Origin: Mastacembelus armatus
Lineage: Eukaryota > Chordata > Actinopteri > Synbranchiformes > Mastacembelidae
NCBI RefSeq assembly: GCF_900324485.2
Contig: NC_046646.1
Coordinates: forward strand, 24,356,251 to 24,420,250
DNA length: 64,000 nt
Direction: 5' to 3'
How positions within the stretch are numbered: the first letter of the stretch is position 1; every line of letters begins with the position of its first letter. Positions 35,345 through 46,640 of the stretch are shown here, one piece after another. The notes under the pieces were generated by a model that was not told the origin of the DNA, searched no databases, and saw only the letters and a list, made by a program, of their open reading frames with translations. A program made the position numbers and the translations under genes.

Positions 35345-36283
35345 ATGGAGAACCAAACTTTGGGTAAACATATCCTGCTCCTGGAGGGGCTACAGGTCAC
35401 CCCTCAGTCCTCCACCCCTGCCTTCATCCTCCTCCTCCTCATCTACATCTTCATCATGGTGTCCAACATCAGCCTTGTGGTCCTGATCTTCATGGACAGG
35501 AGCCTCCACCAGCCCATGTACCTGCTCTTCTGCAACCTGAGTATTAATGACGTGTTCGGGGCCACGGCCATCATTCCTCGCTTGCTGAGTGACATGTTGA
35601 TTCCAAGTACAGAGCGGTACATTCACTACATCGACTGTGTCCTTCAGGCTTTTTGTGCTCACTTTAATGCAGGCGCCTCCCACACAGTTCTCATGGTCAT
35701 GGCCTTTGATCGGTACGTGGCCATCTGTAACCCCCTGCGTTACGCCACCATCATGACCAACAGGATGGTGGTGAAGCTGTCGGTGTTGGCCTGGGGGGTT
35801 GTTTTTGTCATGGTGCTGATCCTCATTGGACTCAGTGTCCGCTTGTCACGCTGCAGGTCGATTATATTCAACCCATTTTGTGACAACGCCTCCCTGTTCA
35901 AACTGTCCTGTGAAGATGTCTCCATTAATAACATTTATGGCCTCAGCTACACAGTCGTCCTGCTGGGCTCCTCCATCTGCAGCATCATGCTCACCTATCT
36001 GAGGATCACCATGGTGTGTCTGAGCAGCAAGAACAAGGTGATGAACAGCAAAGCTCTGCAGACCTGTGCCACCCACCTGGCTGTTTACATCATCATGTAT
36101 TTCACAGATACTCTCAACATCATCCTGCACCGTTTCCCTGAGTTATCAGAGCAAAGGAAGCTGGCAGCCATCATGTTACGCACAGTTCCTCCTATTACAC
36201 ACCCTGTTATCTACGGGCTGCAAATCAAAACAGTGCGTCAAAAAATCTTGATCCTGTTTACCAGGAAATCAATGACAGAGTAA
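35345..36283 (+). CDS. Odorant receptor OR5
   Basis: An intact 312-residue single-exon odorant receptor with sequon NQT at 3-5, DRY at 122-124, ECL2 cysteines and KALQTCATH. It differs from OR4 at few sites before TM6 (VSN, YATIM, VLAWG, and CRSIIFNPF in ECL2), but TM6 and the third extracellular loop change as a block (AVYIIMYFTDTLNIILHRFPELSEQRKLAAI). TM7 carries the unusual THPVIYGLQIK with His at the normal Asn position. The acceptor AG is at 35316-35317, 27 bases before the ATG; the putative 5' UTR intron from 33879 would be 1439 bp. Its 3' half and 3' UTR are nearly the same as those of OR7. Confidence 0.95.
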   Translation: MENQTLGKHILLLEGLQVTPQSSTPAFILLLLIYIFIMVSNISLVVLIFMDRSLHQPMYLLFCNLSINDVFGATAIIPRLLSDMLIPSTERYIHYIDCVLQAFCAHFNAGASHTVLMVMAFDRYVAICNPLRYATIMTNRMVVKLSVLAWGVVFVMVLILIGLSVRLSRCRSIIFNPFCDNASLFKLSCEDVSINNIYGLSYTVVLLGSSICSIMLTYLRITMVCLSSKNKVMNSKALQTCATHLAVYIIMYFTDTLNIILHRFPELSEQRKLAAIMLRTVPPITHPVIYGLQIKTVRQKILILFTRKSMTE

Positions 36284-36493
36284 TGAGCTCAGCACCTGGA
36301 GATTGCAGCAGTTTCTTCTACATCCATAGATCTGTCAGAGCGTTTAGTTTAAGCTCATTTATGTCCTATTTAAAATGTAGTTTGCCCATCTGTTAAAATG
36401 GTGACAGCAGAGGTCAGAACAAAGTTTGTTCAGCAATGGTCTTGGTTTCCTGAATTCTGCAGCTCAGCAAGTTTTTGGTTCCAGTCTCATTTC

Positions 36494-36682
36494 AGGGGCC
36501 ACATCCTTCGAAGGACATGGCTGTTGTAGCCCAGAAGGACGAACTATGGGCTGAAACGAACCAAGCCAGTCTGGTGAAGGTGAGACTTCCTGTTTGTGTC
36601 AGGCTGCAGTTAAAGGAGCCACTGAAATGGGACAGCCTTTTTGTGGCACTGCGATGTAATCGGCCTTAAAATGCAGCCCATG
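36494..36682. mobile_element. Small MITE-like repeat, copy after OR5
   Basis: The same element as at 29377-29579, at the same distance from the gene, with a 16-bp loss near its right end between short repeats (AAATGCAGCC). Its shared position shows it was inserted before the OR4-OR5 duplication. Confidence 0.5.
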
Positions 36683-36735
36683 AATTCAATTCAATTCAAT
36701 TCAATTCAATTCAATTCAATTCAATTCAATTCAAT
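36683..36735. repeat. (AATTC)n microsatellite, LINE tail
   Basis: About ten AATTC units directly at the 3' end of the minus-strand L2 element, the usual simple-repeat tail of this fish L2 group. Confidence 0.95.
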
Positions 36736-38850
36736 TTTATTTGATTAGCACCAAATCACAATACAATCATCTCAAGGCACTTTACAAAGAGAGAGAGAGA
36801 GAGAGAGAGAGATCACAAAGTAGGGGAAACAGAGAGCACAAGGTTAGAGACATTCAGTGGTGGAATATACATGTGAGGGGGGAGGAGAGAAGGAGAGGGG
36901 AGAGGGGAAGGGAAGGGAGGGGAGGGTTAGGGTAGAGGAGCTCAGTGCACTGATGGTCCTCGGGCAGCCTAGGCCTATAGCAGCATAACTAAGGGATGGT
37001 TCAGGGTTGCCTGAGAGAGAGAGGGTCTGCCTCCTGAACCCAGACTTGGAGCTGGTTCCACAGGAGAGGAGCTTGATAACTAAAGGCTCTGCCTCCCATT
37101 CTGCTTTTGGAAACTCTGGGAACCACAAGTAGACCTGCACTCTGAGAGCGAAGTGGTCTATTGGGATAATGTGGCACTATGGGGTCTTTAAGGTATGAAG
37201 GAGCTCGATCATGAAGGGATTTGTATGTGAGGAGAAGGATTTTAAATTTTATTCTGGATTTTACAGGCAGCCAATGAAGAAAAGCTAATACAGGAGAAAT
37301 ATGATCTCTCTTGCAAGTTTCTGTCAGGACTCTGGCTGCAGCATTCTGGATTAACTGGAGCCTTTTTATGGAGATACTGGGACACCCAGAGAGTAATGAG
37401 TTACAGTAATCTAGCCTTGAGGTAACAAATGCATGGACTGGTTTTTCTGCATCATTTTGAAACAGGATGTTCCTAATTTTGGCGATGTTGCGCAGGTGAA
37501 AGAAGGCACTTCTAGAGATTTGTTTTACGTGTGAGTTAAAGGACATGTCCTGGTCAAAAATAACTCCAAGGTTTTTCACAGTAGTGCTGGGGGCCAGGGC
37601 TATGCCATCTAGAGTAGCTATATTGTTAGAAAAGCTATTTCTGAGGTTTTTAGGCCCAAATACAATAACTTCTGTTTTATATGAGTTTAAAAGTAGAAAG
37701 TTACTGGTCATCTAGGCCTTTATGTCCTTAACAAATATGGTTAACTGGTTTGTCTTATCAGATTTCATAGATAGTTACAGCTGTGTGTCATCTGCATAGC
37801 AGTGGTAATTAATAGAGTGCTTCCTAATGACATAGCCTCAAGGAAGCATGTACGGGGGTGAACAGAATCGATCCTAGCACAGATCCTTGTGGAACTCCAT
37901 AACTGACTTTTGTACATGTGGAACGTTCATCATGGACATGAACAAACTGGTATCTGTCTTATAAATAGGATTAGAACCATTTTAATGCTGTTCCTCTGAT
38001 AGTAGTCGCAGAGTTCTTTTCTCTCTGCTCTATCCACTCACCCCAACTGGTCGAAGCAGATGGCCGCCCAAACTGAGCCTGGTTCTGCTGGAGGTTTTTT
38101 CTTCCGTTAAAGGGAGTTTTTCCTCTCCACTGTCACCAAGTGCTTGCTCATAAGGGAATTGTTGGGTTTTTAGTTTTAGTTTTTGTAAAGTACCTTGAGA
38201 TGATTTGTATTGTGATTTGGCGCTATACATATAAAATTGAATTGAATTGAATTGAATTGAATTGAATTGAATTGAATTGAATTGAAATGGTCCAGTCTCT
38301 GTAATAAGATGCTCTGGTCAATAATGTCAAATGCAGCATTAAGGTCTAGAAGGAAAAGTATAGAAATAAGTCCATTATCTGAGGCGACGAGATCGTTGGT
38401 GACTTTTAACAGTGCTGATCGAGTGTCATTGCTGCTGATGTGAATAACAATTTTTCAATATTTATGATTAGCCTTAGCCAGCAGCTTCAAATTTGACTAG
38501 ATGTCGTCTGCTCTGGCCCCAGGAATACATATGACTATGGTTGCTGGTGTCTCATGCTTCACGTTTCTGACTATGGAATTGCCAATTATCAGAGTCGGTT
38601 TCTCAGCGGGTGTGTCGCTCAGCAGGGACAATCTATTAGAGATGCGAACAGGATGATGATGAGCCGTGGGCTTCTGCTTAGGAGTATGTTTCTGTCGGAC
38701 CGTCACCCAGGCTAATTCTCTGGGCTGCTCTGGAGCTGCTCTTGGACAGCTAACAGACCCTGAGCTCGGCGGAGCCACATCTGCTAACAGGGTTAAGACT
38801 AGGCTAGCTGGCTCTTGTTCAAAGGTGCAAAGCCGCGCTTCCAAATCAGT
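36736..38850 (-). mobile_element. L2-clade LINE with nested insertion
   Basis: The minus-strand RT C-terminal half is open over 37711-37001 ([71 protein letters not shown]). The RT core is interrupted after 37860, where a plus-strand L2 3' end (about 38000-38285) is inserted. Further upstream, 38844-38497 resembles the ORF1 of L2/CR1 elements, with a [12 protein letters not shown] motif like the catalytic block of the SGNH esterase domain (usual GDS, here GNS). The pieces are not in one frame and the element is dead. A (GA)n run lies at 36787-36812. Confidence 0.8.
38000..38285 (+). mobile_element. Nested L2 3'-end fragment with (GAATT)n tail
   Basis: A plus-strand copy of the fish L2 3' UTR: GCTGGAGGTTTTTTCTTCCG, AGTGCTTGCTCATAAGGGAA and TTTGGCGCTATACATATAAA, followed by (TTGAA)n at 38237-38285. 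It is oriented opposite to the surrounding L2 and inserted into it. Confidence 0.8.
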
Positions 38851-38925
38851 GATCCTCTGCCAGTGCCCTGTCCACCTTCAATACCACAAAGCACTGGACC
38901 CTCAACTGCTCCCCGGGCGCCGCAG

Positions 38926-39976
38926 CACTGGCTGCCCACTGCTCTGGGTGTGTGTTTACTGCTGTGTGAGTGCACTTTGGATGGTAATGGAATTTCCCCA
39001 TTGCGGGGCTAATAAGGGTTAAAAAAAAAAAGAACTCAGGCCAAAATAACTTGAAAAACGGAATAATGTTTTTTTTTTCTTTGATTACATAGTTTTTGTG
39101 ATTGTTGAGACCCGAAATCAAAATCAATCAAATCAATTATACTTTAGAAAGTTAATATAGTTAAATAACTGCAGACTTTTATTGTGAAAGTGTTGTCACA
39201 TTCTGCTTGGAGAAGACAACATGGCCCACACTGAGGATGGCCCCCATGTGTAACAGCTGTGGACATTAGGCAGCCAGTCAGTCTAATTACCAACCACAGA
39301 CAGCTGTGGTCTCTACTACTGCTTTGTGAGCTGTTGCTATGGTGACCTGAGCCCAGAGTGGGAGGGGGAGTGACAGTGGCACAGTGCTTTATGCAGGCAC
39401 AGTACAGGAGAAGCTGAGAAAACTTCACCTCACAAAATGGAGGACTACAGAAAAACTATAGGACCCATCAAAATAATTCCTTGACTAACAGAGCCAGGAG
39501 ACTTCAACAAAGAGACTGATTCATTTTTGTGAAGATATTCCAAAAGATGAAGGCTAGAGTGGGTGATGTCACTGATGACATCACCCACTCTAGCTCTGAA
39601 CGTTCTGCTCCCATATGTAAAATACAGAAAAGGGATAAAAACACCATAAACCGTAACTGCGATTAATGAAAACCAAAAACAGATATCAAAAAGCTGAACA
39701 CAAGACTAATAGTTTAATGTCTGTAGAACTGTTTAAAAGTCAAATGGCTTTTCTAGCTCTAAGTATGCTGAAGTAGTTAAATCTAAAAGAGGTCAAAGTT
39801 GAAGAGGACTTGAACATTCTCTCCATTCATTTTAATGGAACAAAAAGTTTGATAAAAGCTGAATATCTTAAAAAATATGAAAGATATCAAAAAGCTGAAT
39901 ACAAGCAGAAATTAAAAAGCTGAACATTTTGACATTTGAGTGGTTTTTCTAGCTGAAAGTATGCGGAAGGAGTTAG
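38926..39976. repeat. Duplicated 1-kb segment, copy 2
   Basis: Counterpart of 32690-33735. It extends slightly further, through GAGACCGAAAAATGTATGG, into the OR6 upstream region, whereas copy 1 is cut at the OR5 promoter. The hairpin at 39553-39594 is unchanged. Confidence 0.85.
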
Positions 39977-40015
39977 AGACCGAAAAATGTATGGAAGAAA
40001 AATAATAAAGATTTC

Positions 40016-40270
40016 GAACAGAAAATATTTGCTTTAGTGGAAACGCAAGTGAATCTTTAATGTCAAAATCTACATATGGATTTTAGTCAAACGTGCTTCA
40101 ACAACACGTGTCCAATAGCAACAAGGAGCAACAAACAGAAAGATGATGTCATGGATAGAAAGTGTTCAGGGATCAATGACACAATCAGCCCTGGACCTCC
40201 AGGAGCCTCATTCAGCTTATAAAGAGTGTGGGCCCAGGTCTGAGAGGGGCTTCATGTCAACGGAGGTAAG
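40016..40270 (+). promoter_or_regulatory. OR6 promoter and putative 5' exon
   Basis: TATAAA at 40218-40223, donor GTAAG at 40266, E-box CACGTG at 40105-40110 and CCAAT at 40112-40116. The block from GAACAGAAAATATTTG (40016) onward is shared with OR8, OR9 and OR10 and marks the fuller upstream region. Confidence 0.5.
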
Positions 40271-41858
40271 CATGAGACACACACTCACACACAGTCGACA
40301 AATGACGCTGCTGTTTGTTCACTGCATAATGCCAACCAGCTTAGTGATGACCGACTCATTATGTGTGTTGTAGATTCCAAAACCAGAAATCACCTTTCAT
40401 GCTTAAGTTCCCTTCAATTTGATGAGACTCTAGAAAGATGAGTGTTGTTGTTATCGCTCTGTGCAGTTTGTGATGTGTTTTGTGGAGAATGAACACAATG
40501 AAATCTTGACAACATGAAAACAACTGAAACGGGAAGAAAAGAATAGAAATGCTATGAAATGCTGCAAACAGCATCACAGCTTCTGCTGCAAAACCAAGTG
40601 TTTGAAATGATTGTGTTGAAATGGAGCAATGAAGAGCTGTGGTGATGGTGTTTTCAGCTGCAGCTGTAGCAGCCTGTTCCACATTCAGCCCAAACGATTT
40701 GAAGATTCAGCTGCTTTAAAACCAGCCTGTCAAAGCTTTGTGGATTTGAAGCTACACGGCAGTGACTTCCAACCATGTGCTACTGAAAACTGTGTCTGTA
40801 GACTTTTATTTTCAGACCTTTCAGCAGTTTTTCAAATCTGATGAGCACATTTCTCTCCTTTCCATAAGGAGACAGTTTGTGTGCTTCACTCCTGAATCAT
40901 GGCACCGTGACACCGTCACCTTTTCTACACAATCCAGTACATTAGAGCTGTTTTTGTGTTACTGAGAGCCTCCACATGTGAACTCTTTAATGCATAAAGC
41001 TTCTGATGGTTTGAACATGTTCATGACATGTTTTGATCATAGTTTTATGTCTCAGTGTGACGTCCTGAGGTTTCTGTGTTTCTGTGGCTCATTAAATCAA
41101 AGTCGTATCTGAAATGGAAATGTTCTATTGACTCTTGAAGCAGTGAATCCTTCTCAGTGTGTTTGGTTTGAATGACAACCTGCAGACACATGGATCTTAG
41201 TGACACAAACCAGAACTGTGCTGTTTCACACTATGTCTGGATACGACATTAATTCATGACTCTCTTCAGTTTCAAACTGTTTTTAAATGTCTGATAACCA
41301 TTTGCATGGCAGTTCTCTCCTTCAGAGTGCCCTGGAAATTATTTTTCAAATGCTGATTTCTTTTCATTTTAGCAGTGATTATACTTTTCACACATGATGT
41401 TTCAGTGTTGCTGTATATCATATGCACCACATACCAAAATAAATCTCTCTTTGTTTTTTCTGTATGAATATTTTCATTATTGGAAGTCCTGGATTTCCAC
41501 AATAAACATTCACTTTGAAGGAGCAGTATCCTCAGTTGTGTCCTGTTCACTTTACTGAGTCTTACTTTTCAGTCAGAAGTGAATCGATGTCCAGACTTGA
41601 GGAACAATCGTTCAACACTTTGTGCATATTAGTGCAAATCACTTTTTCTCCCAGAACAGCTCTCCTTTTTTACATGCTGCTGCTGATGTGTTTCAGAAAC
41701 CAGTTCTTCCATTGTATCTAAGCTTCATCATATTTGCCCAATTATTGGTGTGTTCAGGTACACTGGGACTTTGACCAACAGGGTTATGTATTTGATCTTA
41801 AAGGCCATTTCTGTTCTTCTCTCTCATTCAGCCCAGGCTTTAATTAACCCTCAGCACT

Positions 41859-42803
41859 ATGGAGAACCAAACTTTGGGTAAACATATCCTGCTCCTGGAG
41901 GGGCTACAGGTCACCCCTCAGTCCTCCACCCCTGCCTTCATCCTCCTCCTCCTCATCTACATCTTCATCATGGTGTCCAACATCAGCCTTGTGGTCCTGA
42001 TCTTCATGGACAGGAGCCTCCACCAGCCCATGTACCTGCTCTTCTGCAACCTGAGTATTAATGACGTGTTCGGGGCCACGGCCATCATTCCTCGCTTGCT
42101 GAGTGACATGTTGATTCCAAGTACAGAGCGGTACATTCACTACATCGACTGTGTCCTTCAGGCTTTTTGTGCTCAGATTTACGCTGGTGCCTCTCACACA
42201 GTTCTCATGGTCATGGCCTTTGATCGGTACGTGGCCATCTGTAACCCCCTGCATTACGCCAGCATCATGACCAACAGGATGGTGGTGAAGCTGTCGGTGT
42301 CGGCCTGGGGGGTCGTTTTTGTGATGGTGCTGATCCTCATTGGACTCAGTGTCCGCCTGTCACGCTGCAGGTCAATCATAGCCGGCCCATTCTGTGACAA
42401 CGCCTCGCTGTTCAAACTGTCCTGTGAAAGCATCCTCATTAATAACATCTACGGCCTCGGTTACACAGCTGTCCTGCTGGGCACCTCCATTGCCAGCTCA
42501 GTTTTTACTTATCTTAGGATCACCATGGTGTGTCTGAGCAGCAAGAACAAGGTGCTGAACAATCGGGCTCTGCAGACCTGTGCCACCCATCTGGCTGCGT
42601 ACCTCATCATGATTTTGTCAGGGGTGGTCAATGTCATTCTGCACCGTTTCCCTGACTTATCAGACCAAAGGAAGCTGGTGGCTATCGTGTTTCACGTGGT
42701 TCCTCCTGCTATGAATGCTGTTATTTACGGGCTGCAAATCAAAGCTGTTAGACAAAAAGTTTTTGTCATGTTTACCAGGAATACACTGAAGGTGACACGG
42801 TAA
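41859..42803 (+). CDS. Odorant receptor OR6
   Basis: An intact 314-residue single-exon odorant receptor. The first 200 residues match OR4 and OR8 (NQT sequon, DRY, ECL2 CRSIIAGPFCDNASLFKLSC), but TM5 (AVLLGTSIASSVFTYLR), the loop to TM6 (KNKVLNNRALQTC, with RA for KA), TM6 (AAYLIMILSGVVNVIL) and TM7 (PPAMNAVIYGLQIKAVR) are its own. TM7 has the canonical Asn. The C-terminus is NTLKVTR. CNPLHY replaces CNPLRY after DRY. The acceptor AG is at 41830-41831, 27 bases before the ATG; the putative intron from 40266 is the longest in the array at 1566 bp because it keeps about 125 bp (about 41330-41455) missing from the OR4 and OR5 introns. Confidence 0.95.
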   Translation: MENQTLGKHILLLEGLQVTPQSSTPAFILLLLIYIFIMVSNISLVVLIFMDRSLHQPMYLLFCNLSINDVFGATAIIPRLLSDMLIPSTERYIHYIDCVLQAFCAQIYAGASHTVLMVMAFDRYVAICNPLHYASIMTNRMVVKLSVSAWGVVFVMVLILIGLSVRLSRCRSIIAGPFCDNASLFKLSCESILINNIYGLGYTAVLLGTSIASSVFTYLRITMVCLSSKNKVLNNRALQTCATHLAAYLIMILSGVVNVILHRFPDLSDQRKLVAIVFHVVPPAMNAVIYGLQIKAVRQKVFVMFTRNTLKVTR

Positions 42804-43040
42804 TGAGTTCCCACTCAATTAAATCTAAATCATTTTTAACAAATTTGTTTCACTTATCTGAATATTTACAGATGCAATTAAAGGATTTTTCATGTGACTC
42901 CTTTAATTTGCAAATTAATGTCATTTACCTAAGTATACATGTAATGATCAGTTGATGATATAGATTTCTGTTTACACATTTAGTTTTTCTTTCATGTTTC
43001 CTCCACCTTTTTCATTTTAAACTTCAATACATTTTTTAAA
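42804..43040. other. 3' flank of OR6
   Basis: An AT-rich 3' UTR unlike that of any other copy in the array. Confidence 0.4.
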
Positions 43041-43300
43041 TTTAAAAGGGGGAGGGTCTTCTGTCATGGAGGCAGCCATATTGTGCTGCCATGTCTCTAC
43101 AGTAGCCCAGAACAGACAAAACCAACACTGGCTCTAGACAGGAAATCACATTTTGTTTTAAAGGTGATGGACACTGTACCTCCCCTCATGTCAGGAAAAG
43201 GTGAGGCATGTGAGGGGTGGTCAGAAGGTTGCAGTCTACACTCTTACCACTCGATGCTGCTAAATCTTTCCCATTTTACACATTGCAGCTCTAACAGCTT
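43041..43300. mobile_element. Unclassified interspersed repeat
   Basis: Contains GGAGGCAGCCATATTGTGCT and TCTACAGTAGCCCAGAACAG, a combination I know from a widespread fish repeat. No terminal duplication was found and the class is uncertain. Confidence 0.4.
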
Positions 43301-44940
43301 TTCAGGTACAGTATCAGAGTGATCTAGTCTTAGACAATAAAGATATCAAATGAGCTGTTTGTCATTTTGGAGAACTGGTGTCAATAACAATAATTTTAAA
43401 AAGAAAATTATTGATTTGAAAAATCAGTTACTGTCTTCTTTCTCTGAGGTTTGGGTTCATTACTGCTGTAGTGACTATTTCTTACTTCTATTGATAACCA
43501 CTCTGGTGGCCTAGCTGGAGAGTCTGACTCAAACATCCAAATTAAGGAGGTCCAGATGAGTAAAGTCCAAAAATATTCTAGAATTTATTCAACATAAATG
43601 AGGATATAACGCTGAGAAGGTAAAAAACTTCAATGAAAATCCAAATTAACAAGATCAATTACAGATTCAGTTTCAGGTTCTTCTTAATTGTTGTCAAAGA
43701 CCATTAGTTCCTGCACCAGCCACACCCTCTCCAGTAGCATCACCTGCATATATGGAAAAGATGGCCACTCGACCACTAGAGGGAGGCGAGAGAGAGACTT
43801 GCTCAAGACAGAAGAGAGAAAGTAAGTATAACACAATCAAATAAGAGTTTTGGCTCCTACAACTACTGTATTACACAGATCCTTTTACATCCTTTCTTAA
43901 TCTCTGTGCTTCTGGCTAAAGAAGCCTGCTATGTGTCTGAGGGGATGTTTGACGTCCTTAGCCTACCTCTAAGGCTGAGTCCACCCTAGAAAGGACCCTC
44001 ATTTTGGCCATTTGTTTTCTTAGTCTCATTCATTTAGTCACCACCCAAAGGTCATTGTTATAAGTGAGGGCTGGAATGCGGACTGAAAATTAAAAAACAC
44101 CGTTTGCATTGGTGGTGTTGCAGTAATTTGCATGCCCATCTCATGGTTTTTTTTACCTGCTAATGAGACACAGGTGAACACAATCAAGGCAATCAGGGGT
44201 GTAAAGCAGGGGAAAGTAAAAACAGGGCAGAACAGGAAACTACAAAATAAAAGTCCCAGACCGAAGCTAATGAGCACTGTGACAGTTGCACTTCCCTCGC
44301 CTGTATTCAGACCCTGTGCCATAGTAAACCCTTGCATCAGAACCTTCCTGGTCTGCAGTAAGACCAGGTTGTGATCTGACCTGCTGAGTGGTGGTAAGGC
44401 AGTAGAGGTATAGGCCCCCTTGATGTTTGTAGCAGCAGATCCAGTGTTTGACCTTCTCTGGTAGAACAGTTGACAATCTGGGAAAACCCAGTCACATGGT
44501 TAAAATCTCTTGATATTATAATGAGGCCTCAGAATGTTGAGTTTGTATCCTGGTAACAGTCTCATGATGACTTCACATGGAACATCAGCATTAGCTCTTG
44601 GTTGAATGTAAACAAGTTTGGCCATGATATGACCATGCTATTTCCTGGGAACATAATAAGGTCAGAGACCAGCTGCCAAAACCTCCATATCCTGAAAAGA
44701 TGTAATTTCCTTGTCAGTTATATGAGCAGGGTCACATCATCACTTGTTCACAAATAACACCAGTCCTTCTCCTTTTGTCTTGCCATTGGCTCAGCATCTC
44801 AGTCTGCACATACCAGAGTGAAGTCAGGCAAAGAGTGTTAGGCATTTTCAAATCCTGGTAGTAAAACAGAAAATATTTGTTTGTATTTAGTAGTAAAATA
44901 TGTTTGGAGTGTGTGTGTGACATTTGGATGGATGAATCTT
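43301..44940. other. Spacer between OR6 and OR7
   Basis: No gene is recognised. Contains 44132-44270, similar in part to 25465-25495, and otherwise unremarkable sequence. Confidence 0.4.
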
Positions 44941-44952
44941 CAATGTCAAAAT

Positions 44953-45153
44953 CTACATATGGATTTTAGTCAAACGTGCTTCAACAACACGTTTCCAACG
45001 GCAACAAGGAGCAACAAACAGAAAGATGATGTCATGGATAGAAAGTGTTCAGGGATCAATGACACAATCAGCCCTGGACCTCCAGGAGCCTCATTCAGCT
45101 TATAAAGAGTGTGGGCCCAGGTCTGAGAGGGGCTTCATGTCAACGGAGGTAAG
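44953..45153 (+). promoter_or_regulatory. OR7 promoter and putative 5' exon
   Basis: TATAAA at 45101-45106 and donor GTAAG at 45149. The E-box position reads CACGTT and the CCAAT position reads CCAAC, so both upstream motifs of OR4 and OR6 are lost. The paired acceptor at 46635-46636 gives an intron of 1488 bp. Confidence 0.5.
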
Positions 45154-46640
45154 CATGAGACACACACTCACACACAGTCGACAAATGACGCTGCTGTTTG
45201 TTCACTGCATAATGCCAACCAGCTTAGTGATGACCGACTCATTATGTGTGTTGTAGATTCCAAAACCAGAAATCACCTTTCATGCTTAAGTTCCCTTCAA
45301 TTTGATGAGACTCTAGAAAGATGAGTGTTGTTGTTATCGCTCTGTGCAGTTTGTGATGTGTTTTGTGGAGAATGAACACAATGAAATCTTGACAACATGA
45401 AAACAACTGAAACGGGAAGAAAAGAATAGAAATGCTATGAAATGCTGCAAACAGCATCACAGCTTCTGCTGCAAAACCAAGTGTTTGAAATGATTGTGTT
45501 GAAATGGAGCAATGAAGAGCTGTGGTGATGGTGTTTTCAGCTGCAGCTGTAGCAGCCTGTTCCACATTCAGCCCAAACGATTTGAAGATTCAGCTGCTTT
45601 AAAACCAGCCTGTCAAAGCTTTGTGGATTTGAAGCTACACGGCAGTGACTTCCAACCATGTGCCACTGAAAACTGTGTCTGTAGACTTTTATTTTCAGAC
45701 CTTTCAGCAGTTTGACAAATCTGATGAGCACATTTCTCTCCTTTCCATAAGGAGACAGTTTGTGTGCTTCACTCCTGAATCATGGCACCGTGACACCGTC
45801 ACCTTTTCTACACAATCCAGTACATTAGAGCTGTTTTTGTGTTGCTGAGAGCCTCCACATGTGAACTCTTTAATGCATAAAGCTTCTGATGGTTTGAACA
45901 TGTTCATGACATGTTTTGATCATAGTTTTATGTCTCAGTGTGACGTCCTGAGGTTTCTGTGTTTCTGTGGCTCATTAAATCAAAGTCATATCTGACTGTT
46001 CTGTTCTATTGACTCTTGAAGCAGTGAATCCTTCTCAGTGTGTTTGGTTTGAATGACAACCTGCAGACACATGGATCTTAGTGACACAAACCAGAAGTCA
46101 TATTTCATATTTCCAGCTGCTCAGTGATAGAAATGTAACTATTCCCAGAAAAATAAGGGACGTCTATGAAGTTAAAAACATTTTAATTTGCTAATTTGTG
46201 CATAACCAGGCAGGAATCGAATAAAAATGCAAACTGATATGTCGTTTTTCATTTAGCTTGATATGCCAGTGAATGTTGTGTTTCCTTTATTTAATATTTC
46301 AGTTTGGCTGCACATCATATCCACACAAATGCTGAAAGACATTTCAGTGATTTCAGTATTTGTAAAACTGGACAATCGGCTTTTACTTTGAAGGATTCTG
46401 ACTTTTATCCTGTTTGAATAATTGGATCAGCTCAGTTTGAGTTTTAAATTTCACATTGAGACAAATGTGTGTCCCAACACAAGAGAAATGCATTATCCTC
46501 AGTTTGGGCATATTGACTCTCTTTTTTGCTTTGAACAGTCGTCTTTCTCTGAGGTGCTACTTTCAACACGTATGACAATGAAATTCTCCTGGAGTTTGTG
46601 ACCATGACTATATCTACATCTCTGTCTGTATCTCAGCACT

